Positions 35,088-45,236 are shown, numbered from the stretch's first letter. The stretch is 64,000 nt of DNA from Rhizobium oryzihabitans (GCF_010669145.1 NZ_CP048635.1:62001-126000); one strand, 5' to 3'. Notes: a model not told the origin generated them from the letters alone. Program-made: numbers and translations.

Positions 35088-35609
35088 TTACGCGGCCTCC
35101 TGCACGAGAATATCCGCCGCGATCTCCTCGCCGATGGCGAGATCGACAAAACGTTCGGCCGCAAACAGCGCAATGAGAAAACCGCCACCAACGAGCGGGA
35201 AGAAATCCGTGCCGCCCGGCCAGCCGAGAACCGGGACAGTCGCCGTCCATGTCCCGATGGAAAGCGATGTTCCGTACCAGGCCATGCCGACACCGAAGAA
35301 AAAGATCAGGGCAAGGCTGGTCAGGTCCATTCCCTTCTGTATGCGCGGCGGCATCATGTAACGCAGGATATCCAGCCCCAGATGCACGCTTTCACGCACA
35401 CCGACTGCGGCCCCCAGCATAATGAACCATGACATGAGGTGAAGCGACAACGGCTCCGACCAGCTGGGTGAATCGTTCAGAATATAACGGGCAAAAACCT
35501 GCCAGCCGACGATGAGCGTCATGGCGACCATGCCGATACCGGCAATATAAAGCGACACGTGGCTGAGCGCGCCGAGAAATGGGCGAACCGCCCGCATGAA
35601 GTTTCGCAT
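35088..35609 (-). CDS. TRAP transporter small permease (DctQ family)
   Basis: A 173-residue protein with four membrane helices, the small membrane subunit that pairs with DctM. The family-type segment ARYILNDSPSWSEPLSLHLM is present near residues 45-65. ATG 35609 follows GGAGGAAGG, better than the upstream in-frame ATG at 35636. It begins 78 bases after the binding-protein stop and abuts dctM. Confidence 0.92.
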   Translation of the reverse strand: MRNFMRAVRPFLGALSHVSLYIAGIGMVAMTLIVGWQVFARYILNDSPSWSEPLSLHLMSWFIMLGAAVGVRESVHLGLDILRYMMPPRIQKGMDLTSLALIFFFGVGMAWYGTSLSIGTWTATVPVLGWPGGTDFFPLVGGGFLIALFAAERFVDLAIGEEIAADILVQEAA

Positions 35610-35687
35610 TTGCCTTCCTCCTCCTCCTTCAAACAAGACGGCTGCAAAAGAAAACCGGCCCTGTCGCCAGAGCCGGTTTCCCCTATG

Positions 35688-36665
35688 TCACTTGACCGCT
35701 TTGACCCGTTCCAGAAGGTCCTTCATCTTCGGATCGGTCACGAACTTGTCGTAGACCGGACCCATCGCTGCAGCGAACTCCTCCTTGTTGACCTTGATGA
35801 CGTTGACGCCGCCGGCACGCACCTTTTCTTCCGAGGCCTTTTCGCGCGCGCTCCACAATTCGCGCATCTTGCCAACGGAATCCTTCGCCGCCTGGCGCAC
35901 GAGCTTCTGGTCTTCCGGAGAAAGTTTGTCCCAGGAGACCTTGGACATGACGAGGATTTCCGGGTTGAGGGAATGTTCCGTCAGCGAATAGTTCTTCGCG
36001 ACCTCATAGTGGCGGGCGGATTCGTAGGACGGCCAGTTGTTTTCCGCACCGTCGACGACACCGGTTTCAAGCGAGGAATAGACCTCACCCATCGGCATCG
36101 GCGTCGGGTTGGCGCCAAACGCCTGCATCATCGAAATCCACAGATCCGATTGCTGCACGCGGATTTTCAGGCCCTTGAGGTCCGCCAGTTTTTCGATGGG
36201 CTTTTTGGTGGTGTAGAAAGAGCGCGCACCGGAATCATAAAAGGCAAGACCGACAAGGCCGTGTGGTTCGAAGGCCGCGAGAACCTCGTCGCCGATCGGC
36301 CCGTCAACGGTATTGTGCATGTGCTCCGTCGAACGGAACAGGAAAGGCAGGCCGAGAACGGTGGTTTCCTTCACCAGATTGTTGAAGGGCGCGGCATTGA
36401 CGCGGTTCAGGTCGATGACGCCGAAGCGGGTCTGCTCGATGGTGTCTTTCTCACCCCCGAGAACCGAATTGTTCATGACCTGCACCTTGATGCGGCCCTT
36501 GGACCGCTCAGACAGGAGCTCGCCCATATATTTCACGGCTTCGACCGTCGGATAACCGTCGGGATGGATGTCTGCCGAACGCAGGGTGATTTCCTGCGCC
36601 TTGGCGGAAACGCCCGCGAGCGCGATCCCCATCGCGACGCACATCATGCTTGCAATCTTTTTCAT
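35688..36665 (-). CDS. TRAP transporter substrate-binding protein (DctP family)
   Basis: A 325-residue periplasmic binding protein with a signal peptide (KKIASMMCVAMGIALAGVSA, cut after AKA). DctP features include LSERSKGRIKVQVMNNSVLG, KTFFRSTEHM-like FLFRSTEHMHNTV, GLKIRVQQSDLW with the substrate-carboxylate Arg, and VDGAENNWPSYESARHYEVA. It captures the uronate for the TRAP permease. A 142-base gap with no clear element separates it from gli upstream. Confidence 0.93.
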   Translation of the reverse strand: MKKIASMMCVAMGIALAGVSAKAQEITLRSADIHPDGYPTVEAVKYMGELLSERSKGRIKVQVMNNSVLGGEKDTIEQTRFGVIDLNRVNAAPFNNLVKETTVLGLPFLFRSTEHMHNTVDGPIGDEVLAAFEPHGLVGLAFYDSGARSFYTTKKPIEKLADLKGLKIRVQQSDLWISMMQAFGANPTPMPMGEVYSSLETGVVDGAENNWPSYESARHYEVAKNYSLTEHSLNPEILVMSKVSWDKLSPEDQKLVRQAAKDSVGKMRELWSAREKASEEKVRAGGVNVIKVNKEEFAAAMGPVYDKFVTDPKMKDLLERVKAVK

Positions 36666-36807
36666 GTCTTCCTCCTCCGTTGTAACAACGGTCCAGCCCC
36701 TCCAGGCTATAGGACCGAATTTTCACGCCCATCCGGGCCGGCATGCAAAGACCTTTCAGTTGACAAGGACGATGGGACCTCCCTTTCCCAACCATCCCGG
36801 ATTGACA

Positions 36808-37686
36808 CTATGCCGCCACGAATGGCGGCAGCTTGAACAGGACCTCGGGGTTATCCACCAGCGCGCGCTGGCGCGCCGCCTCATCCGGCAGCCAGCCAAG
36901 AACCAGCTCCGCAAGGCGGGCATCGTCCGGATAGGCCGCGGTCTCGCGGATGGAATTATGCGGCCAGTTGGTGCCCCAGATGATGCGCTCCGGCGCATGG
37001 GCCGCGATCACGCGCGAAAAGGCGGCAACATCCTCATAGGGCCAGCTCTCACGCGAACTTTCATACACCCCGGCGAATTTGAACCAGAGATTGCCGCGAT
37101 CGATGAGTTTCAGAAGCGCGGCCATTTCCGGGCCATCGGTTTTAATGCCCCTGAAGAACTTGCCATGGTGGTCGAACACCCAGCGCGAGCGGATTGTCTC
37201 AAGGCGCGGCAGATGATCGAGCAGCGTATTGCCATCGAACTGCACCGCCACCATCCAGTCAGCCGCATGAGCACGCTCGTCCACCGCTTCCAGTTCGGAA
37301 AGGTTCACGGCACCGCCCGGCAGGTCCATGATACGCGCGCCGACAGCGCCAGCGGCCGCAAGTTGCTCCATGTCCTTTTCGGTCGTGCCGGCATCGATGA
37401 TCACCACCGCACGCGCGGCCTCGCCCATCTCGGCAACACAGGCAAGCGTATTGGCATTGTCGCGCTGATGGGCATTGCCCTGGGTGATGATGACGCGGTC
37501 TATACCAAGCCATTGCATCAGCTGTCGGTACTCGGCAGGCCCCGGAAGCGAGCCCGGCGGCAGGCCCGGCCCGCCCGGCAAGGCGGGATATCCCGGCAGA
37601 TAGAGATGCATCTGCGTGTCCACGGCACCCTCCGGAAAGGATGGCTTCGGCGGGGTACCGGTCAGCTGGCGTTCAAGGTCGCTCAT
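36808..37686 (-). CDS. gli: D-galactarolactone isomerase (amidohydrolase superfamily)
   Basis: A 292-residue TIM-barrel protein that converts galactaro-1,5-lactone, the product of uronate dehydrogenase, to the 1,4-lactone used by the cycloisomerase. It has a degenerate amidohydrolase start (VDTQMHLYLPG in place of HxH), WVFDHHGKF and the end motif IIWGTNWPHN. Length and operon position match the A. tumefaciens enzyme from the same pathway, which is why I name it. It overlaps gci by 4 bases. Confidence 0.88.
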   Translation of the reverse strand: MSDLERQLTGTPPKPSFPEGAVDTQMHLYLPGYPALPGGPGLPPGSLPGPAEYRQLMQWLGIDRVIITQGNAHQRDNANTLACVAEMGEAARAVVIIDAGTTEKDMEQLAAAGAVGARIMDLPGGAVNLSELEAVDERAHAADWMVAVQFDGNTLLDHLPRLETIRSRWVFDHHGKFFRGIKTDGPEMAALLKLIDRGNLWFKFAGVYESSRESWPYEDVAAFSRVIAAHAPERIIWGTNWPHNSIRETAAYPDDARLAELVLGWLPDEAARQRALVDNPEVLFKLPPFVAA

Positions 37687-38819
37687 GCGTCGGGCATCCT
37701 GAATTCGGTGAGCGCATCGCGATTGATCTCGATGCCGAGACCGGGACCATTGGGAATGGCGACAACGCCGTTCACCGCCTCGATCGGGTGCTTCAGCACG
37801 GCCTGACGGAAGGGATTGGGGGTGCGGTCGAATTCCATGATCGGCTCGATGGGGTTGACCCGCACCGGGTCAGGCGTCATCGCCGCCATAAATTGCAGGG
37901 CGGCGGCAATCTGCACACCGGTGCCCCAGACATGCGGTACAATGCGCACGCCGTGGAGTGTTGCGAGCGTGGCGATCTTCTGCGTTTCGGAAAAACCGCC
38001 GCAGCCGCAGAGATCGGGCTGGAGAATATCCACCGCACCGGCGGAAAGCGCCTGCCACATGCCATAACGCCCGTGCCAGGTCTCGCCGCCCGCAACCGGA
38101 ATAGGCTGTCCTGCCCGAACGCGGGCATAGGCATCGAGCTGTTCGGGAACCACCGGCTCCTCGAACCAGTCGATGCCATAGTCAGCCGCACGGTTGCCAA
38201 GCGTGATGGCTTCCGTGACGGTATAACCATGATTGGCGTCGATCATCAGCCGCATATCCGGCCCGATCGCCTCACGCACGGCGGCGATGACGCGAAGATC
38301 TTCCTCGATGCCGAAACCGATCTTGATCTTGCAGGCGTGGAAACCGTCTGCCCGACGTTCCGCCATCTCTGCGGCATTGTCGGAAACTCGGTCGACGCCG
38401 TCGCGCTTGAAGCTGCCGGTGGCATAGGCGCGGACGCTTTCGCGCCAGCGCCCGCCGAGCAACATCGAAACGGAAGCGCCGTAATGCTTGCCCTTGATAT
38501 CCCAGAGCGCGATATCGATGCCGGACAAAGCGGTGAGGCTGAGGCCGCGCTGGCCCTGATCGCGCAGGGCATTATAAAGCACGGCCCAGATCTTTTCGGT
38601 CTGGCGCGGGTCCTGGCCGATGAGCCAGCCGGAATAGGCCTGAACCACGGCGGCGTTCGGTCGCGCCGGACCGAGGCATTCGCCCCAGCCGACGGTTCCA
38701 TCATCGCATTCGATCTCTACCAGAATATGGGCACGCCGGTCGAAGCGCATGGAGGCGCTTTCAAACGGCGTGTCCAGCCGATGTTCGAGCAGATGCGTGC
38801 GCACCGCCGTTATCTTCAT
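37683..38819 (-). CDS. gci: D-galactarolactone cycloisomerase (enolase superfamily)
   Basis: A 378-residue enolase-superfamily enzyme that opens galactaro-1,4-lactone to a 3-deoxy-2-keto-hexarate. Superfamily ligands and bases are visible: CKIKIGFGIEEDL (Lys base), LMIDANHGYTVTEA (Asp ligand), DWFEEPVVPEQ (Glu ligand), DILQPDLCGCGG and RIVPHVWGTG (His). The N-terminal capping domain carries GWGECLGPARPNAAV. It starts 35 bases after kdgD and overlaps gli. Identity rests on family features plus the conserved A. tumefaciens gene order. Confidence 0.9.
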   Translation of the reverse strand: MKITAVRTHLLEHRLDTPFESASMRFDRRAHILVEIECDDGTVGWGECLGPARPNAAVVQAYSGWLIGQDPRQTEKIWAVLYNALRDQGQRGLSLTALSGIDIALWDIKGKHYGASVSMLLGGRWRESVRAYATGSFKRDGVDRVSDNAAEMAERRADGFHACKIKIGFGIEEDLRVIAAVREAIGPDMRLMIDANHGYTVTEAITLGNRAADYGIDWFEEPVVPEQLDAYARVRAGQPIPVAGGETWHGRYGMWQALSAGAVDILQPDLCGCGGFSETQKIATLATLHGVRIVPHVWGTGVQIAAALQFMAAMTPDPVRVNPIEPIMEFDRTPNPFRQAVLKHPIEAVNGVVAIPNGPGLGIEINRDALTEFRMPDA

Positions 38820-38854
38820 CGCTCCCCTCCCGTTTTGCCCGGATCAGACCTTGA

Positions 38855-39787
<933 letters not shown>

Positions 39788-39836
39788 TCACTGACTGAAA
39801 GCCACCTAAACCGCTTGCCGTATATTTGTCAATAAG

Positions 39837-39859
39837 TCATCATACAAGTTATATGATGA
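39837..39859. promoter_or_regulatory. Candidate GntR operator upstream of kdgD
   Basis: Perfect eight-base arms TCATCATA (39837-39844) and TATGATGA (39852-39859) flank CAAGTTA in the 113-base gap between kduD and kdgD. The half-site TRTATGA also occurs repeatedly in the kduI-udh divergent region. A FadR-type GntR regulator encoded at 42545 is the obvious candidate to bind it. Confidence 0.6.
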
Positions 39860-39879
39860 ATTTTCGAAACTGGCGCGGA

Positions 39880-40623
39880 TCAGCGCGCCAGCCAGCCGCC
39901 ATCCACATTCAAAATGGCGCCATGCACATAATCCGCCGCCGGCGATGCGAGGAAAACCGCCGCCCCGGCAATATCTTCGGAATGCCCCCATCGGCCAGCC
40001 GGGATACGCTCGAGAATAGCCTTGTTGCGGGCCACATCCGCCCGCAACGCCTCGGTATTGTTGGTTTCGATGTAACCTGGTGCGATGGCATTCACGTTGA
40101 TGCCCTTTGCGGCCCACTCATTCGCCAGAAGCTTGGTGAGACCGGCCACGCCATGTTTCGCCGCCGTGTAGGAGGGCACGCGGATGCCACCCTGAAACGA
40201 CAGGAGCGAGGCGATATTGACCACCTTGCCGGAGCGGCCTTTCGCCAGCAGCTCTTTCGCGAAAGCCTGCGTGGTGAAAAACAGCGCCTTGAGATTGACG
40301 TCCATCACCTCGTCCCAGTCGAGTTCGGAAAACTCGACGGAATCGGCACGGCGGATAATGCCGGCATTGTTGACGAGAATATCCAGACCGGCATCGGCAA
40401 AGCTGTCCTTCGCCGCCAAGGGATCGGCAAAGTCGATCGTGAGCGCGCTGGCCTTGCCGCCATTCTTCGCAATCAATTCCAGCGTTTCGTCGGGCGCACG
40501 GCGCGCAGCGCAGACCACTTCCGCACCGGCGGCGGCAAGGCCGATGGCGATTGCCTGGCCGAGCCCCGTATTGGCACCCGTCACCAATGCCTTACGCCCT
40601 TGAAGCGAAAAGGGATTTTTCAT
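39880..40623 (-). CDS. kduD: 2-dehydro-3-deoxy-D-gluconate 5-dehydrogenase (SDR)
   Basis: A 247-residue short-chain dehydrogenase that reduces 2,5-diketo-3-deoxygluconate to 2-keto-3-deoxygluconate. The cofactor motif GANTGLGQA, the NNAG motif (LVNNAGIIRRADS), the catalytic Ser in NIASLLSFQGG and Tyr/Lys in VPSYTAAKHG are all present, ending ILNVDGGWLAR. It overlaps kduI by 4 bases, which fixes its assignment among the many SDRs. Confidence 0.9.
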   Translation of the reverse strand: MKNPFSLQGRKALVTGANTGLGQAIAIGLAAAGAEVVCAARRAPDETLELIAKNGGKASALTIDFADPLAAKDSFADAGLDILVNNAGIIRRADSVEFSELDWDEVMDVNLKALFFTTQAFAKELLAKGRSGKVVNIASLLSFQGGIRVPSYTAAKHGVAGLTKLLANEWAAKGINVNAIAPGYIETNNTEALRADVARNKAILERIPAGRWGHSEDIAGAAVFLASPAADYVHGAILNVDGGWLAR

Positions 40624-41453
40624 TTCAGATCCCCCGGCTGGATGAAGTCCATGTCGGTATAGTCGACATTGTCTCCCGCCATCGCCCAGATGAAGGTATA
40701 GGAGCCGATGCCGGCGCCGGAATGGATCGACCAGGGCGGCGAAACCGCACCCTCTTCATTCGAGATGAACAGATGCCGGGTTTCCTGCGGCTCACCCATC
40801 AGGTGCAGAACACGGGATTTCTCATCCATGCCGAAATAGAGATAGGCCTCCATGCGGCGATCATGAATGTGGGAAGGAATGGTGTTCCAGACGGAGCCGT
40901 CCTCCAGCGTCGTATAACCCAGCACCAGCTGGCAGCTTTCCATGACAAGCGGATGGATGAACTGGTTGATGGTGCGCTTGTTGGAAGTCTCCGTCGCGCC
41001 GAGCTTGACCTCCTTGCTATCGGCAAGGCTGACGAGCTTCGCTGGCAGGCTGCGATGGGCCGGGCACGACGTGATATAGAATCGCCCTGCCCCATCAAAG
41101 GTAACGGCACCGCTGCCCGCACCGAGATAAAGCACATCGCCACGATTGAGCGTGTAGCTCTGCCCGCCGGCGCTGACGGTGCCGGTCTCGCCTATATTGA
41201 CGATACCCATCTCGCGCCGGTCAAGGAAAGACGGCGTCTTCGTTTCTTCTACCTTGTCCAGCGTCAATGGCGCGCCGTTCGGCACCGCGCCGCCCATGAC
41301 GAAACGGTCGTAATGGGTGTAGATCAGTCTGACTTCACCGGAACGGAACATGTCGCTGGCGAGGAAATGCTTGCGAAGCCCTTCGGTATCGAGCGTTTTA
41401 GCAAATTCCGGGTTGACGGCCTGCCTTGTTTCGACGGTCAGCATCAAACTCAT
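40620..41453 (-). CDS. kduI: 5-keto-4-deoxyuronate isomerase
   Basis: A 277-residue cupin-fold zinc enzyme that isomerises 5-keto-4-deoxyuronate (4-deoxy-L-threo-5-hexosulose uronate) to 2,5-diketo-3-deoxygluconate. The metal site is visible in NTIPSHIHDRRMEAYLYF (two His and Glu) and a later His in PPWSIHSGAG. Length is normal for KduI. It is the first gene of the minus-strand pectin operon and divergent from udh. Confidence 0.95.
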   Translation of the reverse strand: MSLMLTVETRQAVNPEFAKTLDTEGLRKHFLASDMFRSGEVRLIYTHYDRFVMGGAVPNGAPLTLDKVEETKTPSFLDRREMGIVNIGETGTVSAGGQSYTLNRGDVLYLGAGSGAVTFDGAGRFYITSCPAHRSLPAKLVSLADSKEVKLGATETSNKRTINQFIHPLVMESCQLVLGYTTLEDGSVWNTIPSHIHDRRMEAYLYFGMDEKSRVLHLMGEPQETRHLFISNEEGAVSPPWSIHSGAGIGSYTFIWAMAGDNVDYTDMDFIQPGDLK

Positions 41454-41470
41454 CCTTCATGATTGTTGCG

Positions 41471-41517
41471 TATATGACATAATATATGTTATCCGCTTTT
41501 TGTACGATCTGTATGAT
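41471..41517. promoter_or_regulatory. kduI-udh divergent control region with repeated half-sites
   Basis: Two direct repeats TATATGACAT (41471-41480) and TATATGTTAT (41483-41492) lie 12 bases apart, and a tandem pair TTGTACGAT (41500-41508) and CTGTATGAT (41509-41517) follows. They share TRTATGA with the palindrome at 39837-39859. This fits binding by the GntR regulator to the uronate genes on both strands. Confidence 0.5.
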
Positions 41518-41619
41518 AAGGTCAAGAGGTGCTGAGATATCTCGACCACGCCGGAGAGGCTGGATGCGGGTTTTCCGCAGCTTCGTTGATCCGCAGTCCA
41601 TTCGTTTGGGAGAATTGTA

Positions 41620-42417
41620 ATGAAACGGCTTCTTGTTACCGGTGCGGCAGGCCAGCTCGGCCGTGTCATGCGCAAGCGCCTCGCACCGATGGCCGAGATA
41701 TTGCGTCTTGCCGATCTTTCGCCGCTCGATCCGGCCGGACCGAACGAAGAGTGCCTGCAATGCGATCTGGCCGACGCCAGCGCCGTCGATGCGATGGTGG
41801 CCGATTGTGACGGCATCGTCCATCTCGGCGGCATATCGGTGGAGCGGCCTTTCGAGCAGATCCTTCAGGGCAATATTATCGGGCTTTATAACCTCTATGA
41901 GGCAGCCCGCGCCCATGGGCAGCCGCGAATCGTCTTCGCCAGTTCCAATCACACGATCGGTTATTATTCCCAGACCGAGCGGCTCGGACCGGACGTCCCC
42001 TTCCGGCCAGACGGTCTTTACGGCGTTTCCAAATGTTTCGGCGAAAGCCTCGCCCGCATGTATTTCGAAAAATTCGGTCAGGAGACGGCGCTGGTCCGTA
42101 TCGGCTCCTGCACGGCAGAACCGCAAAACCACCGCATGTTGTCGACCTGGTTTTCGCAGGATGACTTCGTATCGCTGATCGAGGCGGTTTTCCGCGCGCC
42201 CGTGCTCGGTTGCCCGGTCATCTGGGGCGCGTCTGCGAATGATGCGGGCTGGTGGGACAATTCGCACCTCGGCTGGCTTGGCTGGAAACCGAAGGACAAT
42301 GCAGAGACCTTCCGGCAGCATATTGCCGAGACAACGCCGCAACCGGACCCGAAAGATGCGGTGGCGCGGTTTCAGGGCGGCGTTTTCATCGACAACCCGA
42401 TCTTCAAGGCGGACTGA
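41620..42417 (+). CDS. udh: Uronate dehydrogenase
   Basis: A 265-residue extended-type SDR that oxidises D-galacturonate or D-glucuronate with NAD+ to the 1,5-aldarolactone. The cofactor motif is GAAGQLG (residues 8-14), and the active-site Tyr134 and Lys138 sit in PDGLYGVSKCFGE, with Ser in VFASSNHTIG. It is divergent from kduI, as in the A. tumefaciens cluster in which Udh was characterised. It starts the oxidative route completed by gli, gci and kdgD. Confidence 0.93.
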   Translation: MKRLLVTGAAGQLGRVMRKRLAPMAEILRLADLSPLDPAGPNEECLQCDLADASAVDAMVADCDGIVHLGGISVERPFEQILQGNIIGLYNLYEAARAHGQPRIVFASSNHTIGYYSQTERLGPDVPFRPDGLYGVSKCFGESLARMYFEKFGQETALVRIGSCTAEPQNHRMLSTWFSQDDFVSLIEAVFRAPVLGCPVIWGASANDAGWWDNSHLGWLGWKPKDNAETFRQHIAETTPQPDPKDAVARFQGGVFIDNPIFKAD

Positions 42418-42544
42418 AATGCCCTATGAGACCGGCAGGCGCGACAACCGGTCTTTCCTGTGCGAGGAGCGGGATTGCAAGCCGGGCCGCGAATAACGTA
42501 TCGAGGAATACCAGGCGCAACCTGCACCCTTTTTTAGAACGGCG

Positions 42545-43288
42545 ATGACAATGACAAAAGCGACAATCTCCGAACCCGCAGCTCCGCAAGCCAAGACGCT
42601 TGTGGTGAAGGTTTCGGAGGAGCTCCGCAGCCAGATCGCCAAGGGCCGTTACAAGACGGGCGAGCGCCTGCCTTCCGAAGCGCAGATGACGCAGGAATTC
42701 GGCGTGAGCCGCACCGTGGTGCGTGAGGCCATCGCCTCACTCAGGTCCGATGGTCTGGTCGAACCGCGTCAGGGTGCGGGCGTTTTTGTACTGGAGCCAG
42801 CGCCAGTCGAGCGACGGCCTTTCCACAATGTCGATCTCGCCCGTGTCTCGTCGCTGATCGAAATGCTGGAACTGCGCACCGCCGTCGAGGGGGATGCTGC
42901 CGGTCTTGCCGCCCTTCGCCGCTCGCCGGCGCAGGAGGAAAAGATCATCGAAGCCTTCGATGCCTTCCGCGCCAGCGCCGCCAAGGGCATTCCGACGGCA
43001 GAAGCTGATTTCGCCTTTCACCTGGCGGTTGCCGAGGCGACCAACAATCCGCGCTTCAGTGAGTTTCTACAGGTGCTGGGCCCGACCCTCATTCCACGCC
43101 GCGCCGTTGCTGAAAACGGCACTGAAACCGTGCTTTCGCCCGCCGATCTCAACCGGCTTGTCGGCGAGCATGAAGCAATTCTGATTGCGATACAGGACGG
43201 TGACGAAGAGGCGGCCAGAAACGCCATGCGTCACCACCTGAAAAGCAGCCAGACGCGGTATCGCGCCATGCTGCGCGCACCGCGCTGA
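42545..43288 (+). CDS. FadR-subfamily GntR regulator
   Basis: A 247-residue repressor with the winged helix SEELRSQIAKGRYKTGERLPSEAQMTQEFGVSRTVVREAIASL (written here in part: GRYKTGERLPSE, SRTVVREAIASLRSDG) and an FCD ligand domain with metal-type His and Asp residues (ADFAFHLAVAEATNN, LVGEHEAILIAI). It lies just after udh. UxuR/ExuR-like members of this group sense uronates or aldarates, so control of both arms of the cluster is likely. ATGs at 42545 and 42551 are both possible; neither has a strong ribosome site. Confidence 0.9.
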   Translation: MTMTKATISEPAAPQAKTLVVKVSEELRSQIAKGRYKTGERLPSEAQMTQEFGVSRTVVREAIASLRSDGLVEPRQGAGVFVLEPAPVERRPFHNVDLARVSSLIEMLELRTAVEGDAAGLAALRRSPAQEEKIIEAFDAFRASAAKGIPTAEADFAFHLAVAEATNNPRFSEFLQVLGPTLIPRRAVAENGTETVLSPADLNRLVGEHEAILIAIQDGDEEAARNAMRHHLKSSQTRYRAMLRAPR

Positions 43289-43329
43289 AACTTCCCGCAT
43301 ATCCACATTGCAAGACCGAGGAGAACGAC

Positions 43330-43647
43330 ATGCAGCAGCTTCCGACATTCCCGACAGTTTCACCCGACGATGGCGTTGAACGCACCGTGCTGTCCGAAGC
43401 GCCTGAACTGATGGTTGTTTCGTTCCGCTTCAAAACCGGTGCGGAAGGCAAGCTGCACAGCCACCCGCATGTGCAATCCACCTATGTCGCCAGCGGCAGC
43501 TTCCGCTTTTATCGCGATGGCGAGGCTTACGACCTGCAGAAAGGCGACAGTCTCGTCGTCCCCGGCCACATCGAACACGGCTGCCTGTGTCTGGAAGAGG
43601 GCGAGCTGATCGACTGCTTCACCCCGCGCCGCGACGATTTCCTCTGA
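43330..43647 (+). CDS. Small cupin-domain protein
   Basis: A 105-residue single cupin with the metal-binding first motif GKLHSHPHVQSTYVASGSF (two His) and second motif GDSLVVPGHIEHGCLC (His). It starts 41 bases after the GntR gene, so it is probably co-transcribed. Similar cupins occur in pectin clusters and may help ring-opening or anomer conversion of uronates, but the reaction here is not shown. Confidence 0.85.
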   Translation: MQQLPTFPTVSPDDGVERTVLSEAPELMVVSFRFKTGAEGKLHSHPHVQSTYVASGSFRFYRDGEAYDLQKGDSLVVPGHIEHGCLCLEEGELIDCFTPRRDDFL

Positions 43648-43657
43648 GGGACGGTAA

Positions 43658-44890
43658 TCAGTCTAGAGACAAATCCCGCAGGGTGCGTGGCAAGCTGTTC
43701 ATGCACTCTGTCCCTGCCGAGGTGACGAGAAACTGGTCCTCGATCATCAGCGCCCCTAGCCCTTCACCATAGAAGGGCGCTTCGAGCGCCACGACCATGC
43801 CGGGCAGAATGATTTCCGGATTGTCATGGGAAAAGAACGGCCATTCCTCGATCCCGACCCCGCCGCCAACCGAATGGCCAAAATGGCCGCGATAATATTC
43901 GGTGAACCCGTCTTTGCGCATCGAGGCCAGCATGGCGGCGTGCACCGCGCCAAATGTATTGCCGGGGCGGAGAGCTTCGAGCCCGCTGGCAAAGGCTGCC
44001 TCCAGCGCCTTGAAAATATCGGCCGCGAGCGGAGAGACCGGCCCCCATGAAAACGTCCGCGCGCCGTCCGACGAATAACCGTCGACCAGCGTGCCGACAT
44101 CGGCCTTAATCAGCGCGCCCGGCGTAACGACCGCCGCCATATCCGACAAAGCCGGGCCGATGGATATGTAATCCCAATGGCCGCTCAGCGAAAGACCCGA
44201 GTTGATGGCATGCGCCTGTGCGCCTGATTTCCAGGCGGCTGAAAGCTGGCCAAGCGCCGCTCCAGGCCGGATGGCGGCCGCCATCTCGATCAGTCCGGCC
44301 TCGGCGGCGGCCGCCGCCCGTCTGAGGAGCCCTGTCTCGCGTTCGGATTTTACGGCACGCAGACGTTTCAGCACCGTCGAACCGTCCACCCAGGTGACAT
44401 CGGGAAGGGCCTGACGCAGGGCGAGAAAATCAGCGGCGGGCATGAATTCCAGGTCCGCGCCAATGCGCGCCGCAGACAGCCCGCGCTCCTGCAGAAGATC
44501 GGCCAGCAGACCGAAACAGGTGCCCCGATCGAATGTCTCAGGTCTCGGCCCACCGGAATTGTGGCGGCGATAGGCATCGTCCACCTGCGAGATGTTTTCG
44601 ACGTTCGACAGATCGACCATATCGATCCAGATCCGATGGCAGCGCAAATCGACATCGGGCACGGCCCCTGCGACAAGAGGTGCGGCATGATCGCTGACGA
44701 CAGCGCCCAATCTCGTCCCGGCATCGGCGGGCACCAGCGCGATTGCCGAACCCGCCCTGCCCCACATCGTCGCGACACCCGCATGCGCCCCGACCGCATA
44801 ACGAAAGGCTTCCGGCTGGAAAAACACCAGCGCCTCGATATCCGCCTCCCGCATCAGCTGCTGCGCACGGCTTCGGTCGATATCGCTCAT
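43658..44890 (-). CDS. M24-family peptidase (Xaa-Pro aminopeptidase/creatinase-like)
   Basis: A 410-residue pita-bread-fold metallopeptidase. The metal ligands appear in order: Asp in IKADVGTLVDGYSSDGART, His in GHFGHSVGGGVGIEEWPFF, Glu in VVALEAPFYGEG and Glu in LMIEDQFLVT. The N-terminal creatinase-like domain precedes them. It cleaves X-Pro peptides or hydrolyses a creatine-like compound. It converges on the cupin gene with 10 bases between stops; relation to pectin use is unclear. Confidence 0.9.
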   Translation of the reverse strand: MSDIDRSRAQQLMREADIEALVFFQPEAFRYAVGAHAGVATMWGRAGSAIALVPADAGTRLGAVVSDHAAPLVAGAVPDVDLRCHRIWIDMVDLSNVENISQVDDAYRRHNSGGPRPETFDRGTCFGLLADLLQERGLSAARIGADLEFMPAADFLALRQALPDVTWVDGSTVLKRLRAVKSERETGLLRRAAAAAEAGLIEMAAAIRPGAALGQLSAAWKSGAQAHAINSGLSLSGHWDYISIGPALSDMAAVVTPGALIKADVGTLVDGYSSDGARTFSWGPVSPLAADIFKALEAAFASGLEALRPGNTFGAVHAAMLASMRKDGFTEYYRGHFGHSVGGGVGIEEWPFFSHDNPEIILPGMVVALEAPFYGEGLGALMIEDQFLVTSAGTECMNSLPRTLRDLSLD

Positions 44891-45034
44891 GGGAACCCCG
44901 TAGATCGTTTGCCTGCGGTGCGAGACCGCAACGTTTATGAACCTACGCTTTAGCAGTCGCCGGGAGAGGAATGAAGGTGGAAGATGACACCCACAACCGG
45001 AAGCTCACAATTCGGCGCGAGCGGGTGCCTCTCG

Positions 45035-45157
45035 TTTCTTCTCCCCCGCGGGGAGAAGTCCGCGGCAGCGGGATGAGGGGGCGACGGTAGAGATATGCGG
45101 AGAGCTTGCCCCCTCATCTACACCTTCGGGGATCTTCTCCACGGCGGGGAGAAGAAA
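45035..45157. repeat. Palindromic intergenic repeat C, copy 1
   Basis: About 123 bases with inverted ends TTTCTTCTCCCC and GGGGAGAAGAAA plus the internal pairs GATGAGGGGGC and GCCCCCTCATC. A second copy in opposite orientation lies at 50285-50407. It occupies the 44891-45356 gap together with repeat B copy 2; nothing else is recognised in that gap. Confidence 0.88.
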
Positions 45158-45236
45158 CGGGCAGCGACGCCTCATGGATTGACGTTCGGGGCAAATCCAC
45201 TGCAGAGCTGCTCACAGATCTCCCCACAGCCGCGAC

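Noticed and set aside
34017..35432. A 471-codon plus-strand frame opposite the TRAP permease genes
   Set aside because: His/Asp/Arg-rich shadow sequence typical of the complement of hydrophobic membrane genes.
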